Source of the DNA: Thermoplasmatota archaeon
GTDB taxonomy: Archaea > Thermoplasmatota > Thermoplasmata > Thermoplasmatales > Thermoplasmataceae
DNA length: 44,046 bases
Direction of reading: 5' to 3'
NCBI GenBank assembly: GCA_023379825.1
Contig: JAMCPQ010000035.1
Span: 1 to 44,046, forward strand
Shown: piece after piece, positions 10,047 to 21,006 of the stretch
Position numbering within the stretch: position 1 is the first letter of the stretch
Layout: each line of letters opens with the position of its first letter
Notes under the pieces: model-generated
Database searches by the model: none
What the model was told of the DNA's origin: nothing
Seen by the model: the letters and a program-made list of their open reading frames with translations, nothing else
Translations under genes and position numbers: made by a program

Positions 10047-11645
10047 ATGTTTCAGAAGAAATATGAGCTGACAGTGGACAAGATTTTTTATTCCTCTGTA
10101 CGAAACAATCCGGATCAGGTTATATGCTACAGAGATACAAGAATCACCTACAGGGAATTCAGGAATAAGGTTTATGCCCTTGCCAGAGGACTTGTGAAGT
10201 CAGGATTGCAGAAGGGTGAGAAGGTGGCTGTTCTTGAATGGGACGACCTGAACTATCTCATGCTGTATTACGCTGTGCCTCTTGCCGGTGGTGTGCTTCA
10301 TACAGTTAATATAAGATACTCTCCGGAACTCATATTCTATACAATGCAGCATGCAGGGGACAGAATAGTGGTAATCCGTGATGAGTTTGTTCCTCTAATT
10401 TCTTCAAGTGTTGGTCTTTTCCAGGGCGTCAGGACATGGATCGTATCCAGTGACTCCAAAACACCTTCATCAAGCATTGAGGGGGCACTGACGCTTAGCA
10501 ACCTCTTCGAGAATGACGATAATGTGAAGCTTCCGGAACTGAAGGAAGATGACCTGTGCACAATATTCTACACTTCCGGAACAACAGGAATGCCGAAAGG
10601 TGTAACGTTCACTCACAGGCAGATACTGCTTCACACACTGGGCATGGCTGTTGCCCTGGCTGATGAGCCTATAAACCTGAAAAGCACGGATGTTATAATG
10701 CCCATAGTGCCAATGTTCCACGTGCATTCCTGGGGAGTCCCGTATATGGCAATAATGAAAGGGATGAAGTATGTCCTTCCAGGGAGGTATGATTTTGATA
10801 CCCTGCCTTCCCTTATGGAAAAGGAAAAGGTCAATGTCAGCATGATGGTTCCGTCAATCCTTTATATGTTGATGGCAAAACCTGAAAATCAGGCAATTCT
10901 CAAGAAGCTTAAACTCAGGGTTACGATTGGAGGCGGCGCCCTTCCAAAAGGTCTGGCTGAAAAGGCAAGGTCTCTTGGAATAGAGGTCGGTGCAGGATAT
11001 GGTATGTCAGAAACGGCACCCATTTTGACACTGGGTCTATACTCAGCTAAGGTGATGGAAATGTCAGATTCCCAGAAGGAGAGTTTCAGAATCAAGACAG
11101 GTATTCCAATACCTCTGGTTGATCTCAGGGTTGTGGATAAGAATGGAAAGGACGTTGCCCCGGATGGCAGGAGCATCGGAGAAATTGTGGTACGGGCACC
11201 GTGGCTCACATCTGAATATTATAACGATCCGGAAAACACCAAGAAACTTTGGAAAAATGACTGGCTTAATACGGGTGACCTTGCAGTGGTTGATGAATAT
11301 GGCTACATCAATATTGTTGACAGGGAAAAGGACGCCGTAAAATCCGGTGGTGAATTCATACCTACACTGGTCATTGAGGATGTCATAAGTACCTATCCAG
11401 GTGTTGCTGAGGTGGCAGTCGTTGCAAGAAGGGATGAGAAATGGGGAGAGAGGCCTGTTGCTTTCATTTCCGGTCTAAAGGATCTCGATAAGGACGCACT
11501 CAACAAACACCTCATGAACTACGTCCAGTCCGGAAGAATCTCAAAATTCTGGATCCCGGACGATTTCTTCCTTGTTGAATCCTTCAACAAAACCAGTACA
11601 GGTAAGATTGATAAGAGATCGCTGAGGGCAAACCTTTCTTCATGA
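10047..11645 (+). CDS. Acyl-CoA synthetase / AMP-dependent fatty-acid--CoA ligase
   Basis: 532 aa; TIFYTSGTTGMPKGVTFTHRQ, GYGMSETAP, WLNTGDLAVVDEYGYINIVDREKD. Confidence 0.95.
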   Translation: MFQKKYELTVDKIFYSSVRNNPDQVICYRDTRITYREFRNKVYALARGLVKSGLQKGEKVAVLEWDDLNYLMLYYAVPLAGGVLHTVNIRYSPELIFYTMQHAGDRIVVIRDEFVPLISSSVGLFQGVRTWIVSSDSKTPSSSIEGALTLSNLFENDDNVKLPELKEDDLCTIFYTSGTTGMPKGVTFTHRQILLHTLGMAVALADEPINLKSTDVIMPIVPMFHVHSWGVPYMAIMKGMKYVLPGRYDFDTLPSLMEKEKVNVSMMVPSILYMLMAKPENQAILKKLKLRVTIGGGALPKGLAEKARSLGIEVGAGYGMSETAPILTLGLYSAKVMEMSDSQKESFRIKTGIPIPLVDLRVVDKNGKDVAPDGRSIGEIVVRAPWLTSEYYNDPENTKKLWKNDWLNTGDLAVVDEYGYINIVDREKDAVKSGGEFIPTLVIEDVISTYPGVAEVAVVARRDEKWGERPVAFISGLKDLDKDALNKHLMNYVQSGRISKFWIPDDFFLVESFNKTSTGKIDKRSLRANLSS

Positions 11646-12407
11646 GGTCTGTATAGCCTTCACCACTTCCCTTATTCCATCATCAATGGGAATGAAAGAA
11701 TCAAGCAGAGGCCTTGCTGCATGAAGGTCCTCAGCTTCAGGAAGAACATAGGGTTCGAAACGCACTGAAATCTTCCTTCCTGTGATCCTTTCCACCATTT
11801 CAAGAAGCTCCAGCACTGATGTCCCTGTCCCTGTTCCAACTTCAAGTTCCCTTTCAGTGTACCTCCCCATAATTGTATTCAGTATAATCTTTGAAACATC
11901 CCGGACATGTATGAAATCTCTGCGGTGTTTTCCATCACCATAGATAATTGCAGGCGAACCGTCAACAGCAGCTTTCGAGAACAGGTAAACAGCACCTTTT
12001 CCGCTTGTAGGCCCATAAACATTGTAAAATTTAAGAATGTATGATCTTGTTCCAAAAAGTTTGTAGTAAAGGTTCAGCCATTCGACTGTATGCTTTTTTG
12101 AAAGTGAATACGGGTTGGTGGCCTCCATAACTGATCCTGAAGTGGGGAATATGATGACAGACTGATCGAGCCTTGCTTTCTCTATTATTTTCATTGAAAG
12201 GCCCATGTTGTCCTCATAATATTCATATGGTTTTTCCAGGGATTTTCTTATCAGTGTCCTTGCAGCGAGATGAACAATGAAGTCATATTTCCCCGAAGGA
12301 AAGGCATCGCCAATGTCGAAACCCTCAACACTGAGCCCTGATTCCCTGAGATCATGAAAAACCTGTGTCCCTATGAATCCCTTATGTCCAGTAACAAGAA
12401 TCTTCAT
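11640..12407 (-). CDS. NAD-dependent epimerase/dehydratase (SDR, UDP-glucose 4-epimerase-like)
   Basis: 255 aa; MKILVTGHKGFIGTQV, YSLSKKHTVEW (YxxxK), RDFIHVRDVSK. Confidence 0.9.
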   Translation of the reverse strand: MKILVTGHKGFIGTQVFHDLRESGLSVEGFDIGDAFPSGKYDFIVHLAARTLIRKSLEKPYEYYEDNMGLSMKIIEKARLDQSVIIFPTSGSVMEATNPYSLSKKHTVEWLNLYYKLFGTRSYILKFYNVYGPTSGKGAVYLFSKAAVDGSPAIIYGDGKHRRDFIHVRDVSKIILNTIMGRYTERELEVGTGTGTSVLELLEMVERITGRKISVRFEPYVLPEAEDLHAARPLLDSFIPIDDGIREVVKAIQTS

Positions 12408-12543
12408 TATTTTCCTATGAGAATGGAAAAAGAACTATTAATATTAGTTCTGCCTTGGGACATTTCTAAAATCAGATAAAATCAGGTAAAACTGAAAAAA
12501 TGCACCAAAACGCTTTAATATGGTATACATATGAAAAGAACGC

Positions 12544-13761
12544 TTGATACTATTCACAATATACCTGATACTGGCTGCGCTGACTCTATCATCGCTCCTT
12601 TATTTCCTGGTTAATGCCATAATTTCATGGAAATACTCCAAGCCAACGGAGAAAGTTGATTCAAGTCCTGAGGATATAACTATACTTGTTCCTGTGTATA
12701 ATGAGGATCCTGAGATTTTCGATGAATGCATGCTGGCTGCCAAAAATCAGGGATGCAGTGTTATTGTTGTTGGTGATTCATGTGACCAGCCCTACAGGAA
12801 TATTGCTGAAAAGCATGGAGCAAAATTTATTTTCAAGGAGACAAGGGGAGGACAGAAAAAGGCAATTGAGAGAGGAATGCAGGAGGTTTCAACAAAGTTC
12901 ACCCTTCTCATTGACAGCGACACTGTACTTCCAGATGGGGCGGCAGTGGCCATGGCATCAAACTTCAGGCCGGAAGTGGGAGGCGTGGGACCCAATCTCG
13001 TTGTTAAGAACACAGGTCAGCCTCAGGCCTATGGCGCTGAGTTCATAGAAAGGTCAAGAGAAGTGGTTTACAGGGCCATGTCAGTCCACAATGCGGTATT
13101 GCACCTCGATGGTGCATGTATAATGTATCGTACTGACGTAATAAAGCCATTCATCCTTTCCGGGGAATTTGCAAATCTTAAGGTTGCAGGAAAGCACACA
13201 ATGCTTGGGGAGGACTGGCAGCTTGCAATGCATACAATTCAGAGTGGATACAAGCTTGTAAAGGATTATGATGTAAGGGTGATAACTCATCCCCAGAAGA
13301 CCATGAAGAAGTTCTTCCTTCAGAACATAAGGTGGTCCAGGTCAGAATGGATAAGGTTTGGCAGGGAGCTGAAGACTGGAAACGTTTTCAAGGCCGGGAA
13401 ATTCTATTCATTTGAGCTCATATACTCATACATGCTGCCATTAATTGCGCTTGCCCTGATTCTCATAAGGGTTTACGCCTTCTTCTCAAACCTCTCCGGG
13501 CCGGAATTCCTTCTTGACATTATCAGGGGGGTATTTCTTCTGAATAAGGGTGAACTCTCTTCAATCCTCTATGGAAAAATATCCTTTGGAATGGGCAGTG
13601 ACGTCGGTTCACTCATCTTTCTGGGAACAGTGATAAGCAACATAAAGAAAGAGAGACTCAGAACCCTCGGATACGGCGCTTTAGCTTCTGGAATACTTTT
13701 TGTTACTATGATCTACGGGCTGCTAACATTCTGGAAGACCACGAAATGGCTTACCAGATAA
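12544..13761 (+). CDS. Glycosyltransferase family 2, membrane (processive GT2-like)
   Basis: 405 aa, TTG start; ITILVPVYNEDPEIF, LLIDSDTVLPDGA, ENIRWSRSEW-like (QNIRWSRSEW) motif, C-terminal TM segments. Confidence 0.87.
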   Translation: MILFTIYLILAALTLSSLLYFLVNAIISWKYSKPTEKVDSSPEDITILVPVYNEDPEIFDECMLAAKNQGCSVIVVGDSCDQPYRNIAEKHGAKFIFKETRGGQKKAIERGMQEVSTKFTLLIDSDTVLPDGAAVAMASNFRPEVGGVGPNLVVKNTGQPQAYGAEFIERSREVVYRAMSVHNAVLHLDGACIMYRTDVIKPFILSGEFANLKVAGKHTMLGEDWQLAMHTIQSGYKLVKDYDVRVITHPQKTMKKFFLQNIRWSRSEWIRFGRELKTGNVFKAGKFYSFELIYSYMLPLIALALILIRVYAFFSNLSGPEFLLDIIRGVFLLNKGELSSILYGKISFGMGSDVGSLIFLGTVISNIKKERLRTLGYGALASGILFVTMIYGLLTFWKTTKWLTR

Positions 13762-13810
13762 ATCTGTTTCACAGATTCTGCAAAATCTATTTATCTTGAA
13801 GGGTTTACCA

Positions 13811-14884
13811 ATGCAGGAGATGAGTGATATCACTTTTGACGAAGAGGAGGATGACTTTGCAACTTCCGAAGAGGAGCTGAAAGACTACCTTGAAAAGCTC
13901 AGGGTTAAGATAAATATATTCGGGGCTGGTGGCGCAGGATCCAACACAATAAACAGATTGATGAAGGAGGGCATAAACGGTTCCACACTTATTGCATGCA
14001 ATACAGACGCAAAGCATCTCCTCAAAATAAAGGCCAACCATAAGATCCTTCTGGGAAAGAACCTGACCAGGGGACTTGGCTCCGGAGCGGAGCCAAAAGT
14101 GGGTGAGCAGTCTGCAAAGGAATCTGACCGGGATATTATGAAGTATCTGTCCGGCACAAATATAGTGTTCATTACCGCAGGACTTGGCGGTGGCACAGGT
14201 ACCGGTGCGGCACCATACATAGCATCAAGGGCAAGGGACAGCAACGTCCTTTCCATATCTGTTGTGACGCTTCCATTCAAATCTGAAGGGAGAAAGAGGA
14301 TGGAAAATGCAGAGTACGGGCTTTCCAGGCTTCTTAGAAACTCCGATAGTGTCATAATTATACCGAATGATAAACTTCTGGAACTTGTTCCTGATCTTCC
14401 TCTGGAGAAGGCATTCCGTTTTGCAGATGAAATCATAGTGAAATCCATCACCGGAATATCAGATCTCGTTACGAAACCCGGCCTAATCAATCTGGACTTC
14501 AATGATCTGAGGACAGTGATGAAGAATTCCGGCCTCGCCATGATTGGTATGGGAATGTCCGATGAGGAGGCAGGAGAGAGAATTGAGAAGGCAGTGGAAA
14601 AGGCCATAAACTCTCCTTTTCTCGATCTTGATCTATCCGGCGCTACTGGCGTAATAATCAATGTGACAGGGGGAAGAGACCTTCAACTGGAGGAAGCCAG
14701 CAGTGCTGTTGAGATGATAAGACAGAAGGTTGGCAAACATGCAAGGATTATCTGGGGTGCCACCGTGGATCAGAAGTATGACGGTACAGTGGAAATACTC
14801 ATAGTTGCCACTGGCCTTCCAAACCCATACAGAAGTGTAGAATCGGAGAGGAAGAGCGGGGACGATATAGACACAGTCACGTAA
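13811..14884 (+). CDS. ftsZ: Cell division protein FtsZ
   Basis: Tubulin/FtsZ signature GLGGGTGTGAAPYIA, GAGGAGSNTINRL; ATG 13811 preferred to the TTG at 13796 (TATA-like tatttatc about 25 nt upstream). Confidence 0.96.
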   Translation: MQEMSDITFDEEEDDFATSEEELKDYLEKLRVKINIFGAGGAGSNTINRLMKEGINGSTLIACNTDAKHLLKIKANHKILLGKNLTRGLGSGAEPKVGEQSAKESDRDIMKYLSGTNIVFITAGLGGGTGTGAAPYIASRARDSNVLSISVVTLPFKSEGRKRMENAEYGLSRLLRNSDSVIIIPNDKLLELVPDLPLEKAFRFADEIIVKSITGISDLVTKPGLINLDFNDLRTVMKNSGLAMIGMGMSDEEAGERIEKAVEKAINSPFLDLDLSGATGVIINVTGGRDLQLEEASSAVEMIRQKVGKHARIIWGATVDQKYDGTVEILIVATGLPNPYRSVESERKSGDDIDTVT

Positions 14885-14975
14885 TTAGCTTCTCCGGTTA
14901 AAAAATTAATTTAAACCACATGGGGATTCAGGGAATGTCAGGACTCTTTGCCCTGACTTTAATGGAGAAATCAAG

Positions 14976-15806
14976 ATGGAACAAATCAGTGTCAGTGATC
15001 TGAAGGGAATATCTGCACAGATAAGGAAGAGAGTCATAGAGATGGTATATTCCGCCAAGAGCGGTCATCCTGGTGGCTCTCTCAGTATTACAGACATTCT
15101 CACGGTTCTTTATTTCCGTGAGATGAACATTGATCCTTTGAAGCCTGATGATCCGGATCGGGACAGGCTTGTACTGAGCAAGGGGCATGCTTCTCCTGGG
15201 CTTTATGCTACCTTAGCCATAAGGGGGTTTTTCCCGGAGGAATATCTGAGCGGCTTCAGGAAAATATCATCAAAGCTTGAAGGGCATGTTCATCGTGGCG
15301 TACCCGGTGTGGAGGCATCCACAGGATCACTTGGTCAGGGCATCGGTATTGCTGTTGGAATGGCCCTGGCAGGGAAACTGGACAGAAAGTCATATCATGT
15401 TTATGCAATCATCGGGGATGGTGAACTTCAGGAAGGAAGTGTCTGGGAATCATTCATGGCAGGCTATAAGTACACTCTGGACAACATGACTGTAATACTT
15501 GACAGAAATCGTGTTCAGCTAGATGGCTTTACAAAGGATATAATGCCACAGAACAACATCAGGGAGATGGTTTCATCCTTTGGCTGGGAAGTTTTTGAGA
15601 TAGATGGTCACAACTATGATGAGATCATAGAAGCCATTGAGAAGGCTAAAAACTTCAGAGGCAAACCAACTTTCATTCTGGCAAACACAATAAAGGGGAA
15701 GGGGGTAAGTTACATGGAGAATAACCCGAAATATCACGGGAGCCCTCCTGCCAGCGACGAGGAATATGAAAGGGCTCTGAGGGAACTCTCAGGTGATGTT
15801 CCATGA
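14976..15806 (+). CDS. Transketolase, N-terminal subunit
   Basis: 276 aa; GHPGGSLSITDILTVLYF, LSKGHASPGLYA, IIGDGELQEGSVWES TPP motif. Confidence 0.95.
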   Translation: MEQISVSDLKGISAQIRKRVIEMVYSAKSGHPGGSLSITDILTVLYFREMNIDPLKPDDPDRDRLVLSKGHASPGLYATLAIRGFFPEEYLSGFRKISSKLEGHVHRGVPGVEASTGSLGQGIGIAVGMALAGKLDRKSYHVYAIIGDGELQEGSVWESFMAGYKYTLDNMTVILDRNRVQLDGFTKDIMPQNNIREMVSSFGWEVFEIDGHNYDEIIEAIEKAKNFRGKPTFILANTIKGKGVSYMENNPKYHGSPPASDEEYERALRELSGDVP

Positions 15807-16759
15807 CAAGTGAAAGCCTCAGGGACACATACGGGGAGGAGCTCAAAAGGCTTGGTTCAATCCACAAGGATATTGTGGTACTGGATGCTGATCTCTCCTC
15901 TTCAACGAAGACAGCATCTTTTGGAAAGGAGTTTCCCGACCGGTTCTTTAACATGGGGATTTCAGAGCAGTCCATGGTATCTGCTGCTGCGGGACTGGCA
16001 CTCTCAGGAAAGAAAGTATTCGCATCCACTTTTGCAGTATTCCTGATGAGAACTTACGAGCAGCTCAGGCAGTCTGTATGCTATAACAACGTTTCTGCAA
16101 ATTTTGTTGTAACCCATGCGGGTATAACTGTTGGAGAGGACGGGGCAACACATCAGATAGTTGAGGATGTTGGCATAATGGCTGGTCTTCCTAATATGAA
16201 GGTTACTGTCCCTGTGGATTCCATCGAAACAAGATCTGTTATAGACTATCTGGTTGAGAAGGGAACAGGTCCGAATTACGTCCGCCTGTCAAGGGAGAAA
16301 TTTCCGGTGCTTAATGAGCCGGATTACCAGTTCAGGCCAGGAAGATCAGTAACTTTTCTTGACGGTTCAGACATAACAATCATTGGAATGGGTGTTATGG
16401 TATCCTTTGCTCTAAAAGCAGCAGAGATTCTCCGTGGAAGGGGGATATCTGCAAAGGTCATTAACATGTCATCAATTAAGCCCATAGACAGAACTGCAAT
16501 CCTGAAATCTGCCAGAGAGACAGGAAAAATAGTAACTGTTGAGGAGCATTCAATATACAATGGTCTTGGAAGTCGGGTTGCAGAGATTGTTTCTGAAGAA
16601 TATCCGGTCAAGGTTGCACGCCTGGGAATGAATGATTCATTCGGAAAATCCGGGAAATCATGGGAACTCTTTGAATATTTTCATATGGGAGTTGATGATA
16701 TAGTGAAAACAGCAGAAACATGTTTCAGGGAGGAACCTAAGTATGAAAATATTTCTTGA
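15803..16759 (+). CDS. Transketolase, C-terminal subunit
   Basis: 318 aa; [33 protein letters not shown]; 4-nt overlap with upstream gene. Confidence 0.95.
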   Translation: MTSESLRDTYGEELKRLGSIHKDIVVLDADLSSSTKTASFGKEFPDRFFNMGISEQSMVSAAAGLALSGKKVFASTFAVFLMRTYEQLRQSVCYNNVSANFVVTHAGITVGEDGATHQIVEDVGIMAGLPNMKVTVPVDSIETRSVIDYLVEKGTGPNYVRLSREKFPVLNEPDYQFRPGRSVTFLDGSDITIIGMGVMVSFALKAAEILRGRGISAKVINMSSIKPIDRTAILKSARETGKIVTVEEHSIYNGLGSRVAEIVSEEYPVKVARLGMNDSFGKSGKSWELFEYFHMGVDDIVKTAETCFREEPKYENIS

Positions 16760-17414
16760 TACAGCAAGTGTAAAGGAAATTCAGGATGGAGTGGACCTGG
16801 GTCTGGTAGATGGTGTGACAACAAATCCTACCCTTGCCGCAAAGGAGGCCAAGGGAGGGAAGACATTCAGCGATATTGTGAAGGAGATCATCAAAATAAC
16901 ACCTGGCCCTGTAAGTGTTGAAGTAGTTGCAACCGATCTTGACGGAATGCTCAAGCAGGCCGGCAGAATATCTCAGCTTGGCTCAAATGCTGTTGTCAAA
17001 ATACCCATGACAACTGAGGGCTTGAAGGCAATCAAGATACTGAAGGAGAAGAGAGTAGCAGTTAACTGCACCCTTATATTCAACTCCCTGCAGGCTCTCT
17101 TTGCGGCAAAGGCCGGGGCAGAATTTGTCTCTCCATTTGTGGGAAGGCTTGACGACATCGGCCAGGACGGTATGCAGATAATAGAGGAGATCCGCGCTAT
17201 ATTCAACAATTATAAGATACAGACAAATATTCTTGTGGCCTCCATCAGAAATCCTGTCCATGTACTGAGGGCCGCTGTGATCGGGGCTGATGTTGTGACA
17301 ATGCCCTACGATGTACTCATGAAACTTCCGCATCACCCTAAGACCGACGAGGGGCTTGCCCGTTTCCTGGAGGACTGGAAGAAAGTCTCCCCAGACGGAT
17401 CTTTCCCACTCTGA
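16743..17414 (+). CDS. tal: Transaldolase / fructose-6-phosphate aldolase-like (MipB/TalC type)
   Basis: 223 aa; [68 protein letters not shown]. Confidence 0.95.
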   Translation: MKIFLDTASVKEIQDGVDLGLVDGVTTNPTLAAKEAKGGKTFSDIVKEIIKITPGPVSVEVVATDLDGMLKQAGRISQLGSNAVVKIPMTTEGLKAIKILKEKRVAVNCTLIFNSLQALFAAKAGAEFVSPFVGRLDDIGQDGMQIIEEIRAIFNNYKIQTNILVASIRNPVHVLRAAVIGADVVTMPYDVLMKLPHHPKTDEGLARFLEDWKKVSPDGSFPL

Positions 17415-17435
17415 TTTTTTTATATTTAAAAAAAT
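17415..17435. terminator. Bidirectional AT-rich terminator between convergent genes
   Basis: TTTTTTTATATTTAAAAAAATT between tal stop and the beta-CASP gene stop; gives U-rich RNA 3' ends on both strands. Confidence 0.5.
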
Positions 17436-19358
17436 TCAATAAACCCTTACTGTTTCAAGGTTTCTCAGTGCTATGGCTTCTATACCGAATTTTGACCTTA
17501 TCTGTTTTGCAAAATCCACAGCTTTGTCAGCCTCTCCATGATTTACAAGGATCTTGTGAGGTTTGGGCTGCATTGTTGCAATATATGACAGCAGCTGTCT
17601 CTTATCAGAATGTCCAGAGAATCCCTCTGCTGTCTCCACTGCCATTTTGATCTGGAATTTGTTCTGCTTTCCCCCCTCACTCAGAGTTATTTCTGGTGCT
17701 CCTCTCTGTATTCTTCTTCCAAGGGTGCCTTCTGCCTGGAATCCCACGAAGACCAGAGAATTCTGCTCTGACGCACACCATGTCTTGAAATACTCCATAA
17801 CAGGTCCGCCATTCATCATACCGGATGTTGCAAGAACTATGTTGTTATCAGCCGAATCGCAGATCTCCTCTCTCTGCTTTCTGGTCTCAACTCTCTTGAA
17901 AATTCCGCTCAGAAATGGGTTTTCCCTCTTCACCATAATTGATTCCCTGAGATTGCGGTTCAGATATTCCGGGTATGCTGCATGAATTGCTGTGGCCTCC
18001 ATTATCATTCCATCAAGGTATACCGGGACATTTTTTATCTGGCCTGTTCTTATTGCCTCCTCAAGAACAAGCATAACCTCCTGGCTTCTTCCCACGGCAA
18101 ATACGGGAATCACCACTGAACCTCCCCTGTCGAAAGTTCTGTTTATGATGTCAACCAGTGCCATTGAGGCTTCGCCCCTGGGATGGTGGTAATCCTCCCT
18201 CCCTGCGTAAGTTGATTCAGTCATGAATGTTTCCACTCTTGGGAATTTGTTATTGGCAGGGTTGAAAAGCCAGGTCCTTTCAAACTTGACGTCGCCGCTC
18301 AGTACAATATTGTAAAGCCCTTCACCGATATGAAGATGCACAGAGGCTGATCCCAGTATGTGGCCCGCGTTATAGAATGTAAGCCTCATATCTCTTGTAA
18401 TATCGGTTGTTTCATTGTACCTAAGGACAATTGATCTCTTCAGAGCTTCCCTTACATGCTTTGACTCATAAGGTCCCTTATGACCTTCCACATGTGCAAC
18501 TTTGATGTAGTCGTTCTGAAGGAGCGCAGATAGATCTCTGGTGGGGGCTGTCATGTAAACCGGCCCCTCATATCCATATTTGTAAAGTATGGGCAGTAGA
18601 CCGGAGTGATCTAAGTGGGCATGGGTGAGTATGACTGCGTCAAGGGCAGAGAATGGCTGTATCTCTGGCGCATACAGATAAGGTGCGCTCTCCCAGGGTT
18701 CATCCTCCACATCGTTAACGTTCATCATTCCGCAGTCCACAAGCACACGGGAATTTCTCGTGGATACCAGAGTAGCGCTTCTTCCAACCTCTCTGTGCCC
18801 TCCTAATGCAGTAATTCTAATCCAGTTCTCTCCCGGGTTCAAAGGTATGTTCAGTTTCTCACCAAGGTTATGCAGGAACTGTTTTCTTTCCTGTTTAACC
18901 TCCCTGAGAAATTCCCTCATTTCCTTTACTGTTCTGGAGTGCATAGGCGGGGCTCTGACAAATCTTGGAGACCATTTGGTCTGTTCCTTTATCTGAGCCA
19001 CATAATCCTGATTCTTTGCAGTCACTATGGATGGTTCATCCAGTTCAATAATTACTTCCCCAGTGTCAGGTTCAAAATAGGAATCCTTGAATCCGGCCTC
19101 CTCAGGTATAAGTTCCTGAATAATCTTCAGGGCCTCCTCCTCCGGCGACATTATGGAAGGATCGGGTCTGAGAAATAGCCTTCGCCTGATTTGCTGTGCT
19201 ATCTGCTTTACAATGTCCTCTCCCTTGGAAAACAGATCGAGATTCTTCGTATAGGCAACAATATTTGGCCCTTCGTAGTCAATCTCTGTGATCTGGTTCT
19301 CGGGAAATAGCTGATCAAACAGGCCTCTGGCCTCAGAAAGGTAATCCCTGAAAGACAT
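17436..19358 (-). CDS. KH-domain beta-CASP ribonuclease (aCPSF1/FttA family)
   Basis: 640 aa; N-terminal KH-like domains, metallo-beta-lactamase motif LTHAHLDHSGLLP, beta-CASP motifs, C-terminal VNHGEADKAVDFAKQI. Confidence 0.93.
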   Translation of the reverse strand: MSFRDYLSEARGLFDQLFPENQITEIDYEGPNIVAYTKNLDLFSKGEDIVKQIAQQIRRRLFLRPDPSIMSPEEEALKIIQELIPEEAGFKDSYFEPDTGEVIIELDEPSIVTAKNQDYVAQIKEQTKWSPRFVRAPPMHSRTVKEMREFLREVKQERKQFLHNLGEKLNIPLNPGENWIRITALGGHREVGRSATLVSTRNSRVLVDCGMMNVNDVEDEPWESAPYLYAPEIQPFSALDAVILTHAHLDHSGLLPILYKYGYEGPVYMTAPTRDLSALLQNDYIKVAHVEGHKGPYESKHVREALKRSIVLRYNETTDITRDMRLTFYNAGHILGSASVHLHIGEGLYNIVLSGDVKFERTWLFNPANNKFPRVETFMTESTYAGREDYHHPRGEASMALVDIINRTFDRGGSVVIPVFAVGRSQEVMLVLEEAIRTGQIKNVPVYLDGMIMEATAIHAAYPEYLNRNLRESIMVKRENPFLSGIFKRVETRKQREEICDSADNNIVLATSGMMNGGPVMEYFKTWCASEQNSLVFVGFQAEGTLGRRIQRGAPEITLSEGGKQNKFQIKMAVETAEGFSGHSDKRQLLSYIATMQPKPHKILVNHGEADKAVDFAKQIRSKFGIEAIALRNLETVRVY

Positions 19359-19380
19359 CTAATGACCTTTATAGAAAAAA

Positions 19381-20019
19381 TTAAAGGGAAAGTTTCAGCT
19401 TTTTGATTCTTTCCAGAACCTCTTCTTCGGAAAGCTGGACAAAACCGTTCTTCCTGTCTATGACTGCGACATCGATCATTCCTCCGGATGCGGAGTCTCT
19501 CGACTTTGCAGCTGTTATCCCTCTGATAGCGAGTTCCACTCCGGAATCCACGCTCATTTCCTTTGAGAAGCCATTCTCCAGTACTCCATATACATATGGG
19601 GATCCTGATCCAGTGCTTACATATACATCCTCAACTGAACCTCCTGCTGCATCAACGGAAAAGATATGCGGCTTTTTGTCAACTCCCCCGATAAGTATCT
19701 GCACCATGTACGGGTAATATTTTGATTGGTTCAGTATGTTTGAAAGAAGGGTGGCGGCCGCTTCTATTGGCATGTTAACTCGTCTCTGAAGCCTGTATAG
19801 TTCCAGCTCTGCAGACATATATCTCACAAGTACCTGAGCATCTCCCACCAGACCAGCAATTGTCATTGCTGCGTGAGTATCTATCTGGTGCAGTTTCTTG
19901 CCGTCCTTGTGAGCTATAAAGTGCTCCATGGTCACACGCCTTTCTGTTGCCATAACGACGGCATCCTTGACTGTTATTCCCACAGTCGTGGTTCCTGTCT
20001 GCATTAATTTCTGATCCAT
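19381..20019 (-). CDS. psmB: Proteasome subunit beta
   Basis: 212 aa; [39 protein letters not shown]-terminal Thr after propeptide. Confidence 0.95.
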   Translation of the reverse strand: MDQKLMQTGTTTVGITVKDAVVMATERRVTMEHFIAHKDGKKLHQIDTHAAMTIAGLVGDAQVLVRYMSAELELYRLQRRVNMPIEAAATLLSNILNQSKYYPYMVQILIGGVDKKPHIFSVDAAGGSVEDVYVSTGSGSPYVYGVLENGFSKEMSVDSGVELAIRGITAAKSRDSASGGMIDVAVIDRKNGFVQLSEEEVLERIKKLKLSL

Positions 20020-20503
20020 ATGTTCACTTCCTAAAACATATCCTGTAGCCAGATCGCTTAATTAGTATTTTGCATCATGCACTGTTACATTCAGTCTGAA
20101 AATGCTGTATAACCAATGATCCACATCTGCTCTATACAGGAATTCAGTCTGGCATAGCACAATGCAGCTACTGGCCAGCATATATGTACTGAACGGAATT
20201 AAACTTTTCCTATACCATATGCAATATCTTCACTCAGGCATCATCAAATGATTGATGAATGTCTTTGGGTTCTACCTGAAATCATCTGGCAGAATGTTAA
20301 CACGAATCAACCTGAGGAATAAGGATATTTTGCTTACAAGCGGCCTCTATCTCATATGCATTTGAACAGTTACTGTCTTAACAGAGATAAACATCTAAAA
20401 GTTTCTTAAATAAGGTTATGTATAGTTAATTGATAATTATTACATCTCCTCAATGGATCCATCAGAAATAACATTAAAATAAATGGTCGAAGGGAGATAA
20501 TCT

Positions 20504-20540
20504 TTCCAGTTAAGGTTCAATTTCCTCTATTTAACTGGGA
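20504..20540. repeat. 10-bp inverted repeat / hairpin in intergenic region
   Basis: TTCCAGTTAA (20504-20513) and TTAACTGGGA (20531-20540), one G.U pair, 17-nt loop. Confidence 0.6.
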
Positions 20541-21006
20541 CGTATAGCAATCTTGTAAGACATGGTTATGAGGAAAACCCCTGCTATATGTTACTCCAGA
20601 CATTTACAGGTTATCGCAGCGTGAAGTTAGTGAAGCAGGGCAGGTAGAGTTGGAACTTGTGAAAGTTGTTGTCAAATCTATAAACAATAGACCCATATTC
20701 TTTTGCTATTATTTCCGTCAATTTCCAGGGAAAGTATCAGGGTACTTAAAAAGATGGAAGCAAAAATCATTCCTGTCAGAAGATGATGAGTCCTACAGAT
20801 ATGGGCTAAGAGCAGAGGTTGCCCATCTTCTCTACGAACAGGACTCGGCGGTTTTTGTTCAGTTCAGGGAAAAGCGGGCCTGAGTCGCCGACCGGAAATT
20901 GCGTAAAATCTTTTCATCTAAATACATGTTATCTACTTTTTTTGCAGGCTTGAAGGCCAGGTCCAATTATACGAAATAATATTATCTTGGAATCCGATCA
21001 TTGTTC

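Noticed and set aside
13885-14661. 258-aa minus-strand ORF inside ftsZ
   Set aside because: Fully antisense to the conserved FtsZ core; Ser/Pro/Arg-rich product typical of shadow ORFs.
20650-20883. 77-aa plus-strand ORF as a gene or transposase remnant
   Set aside because: No recognisable motif, no terminal inverted repeats or target-site duplication noticed; kept only as part of the gene-poor interval.
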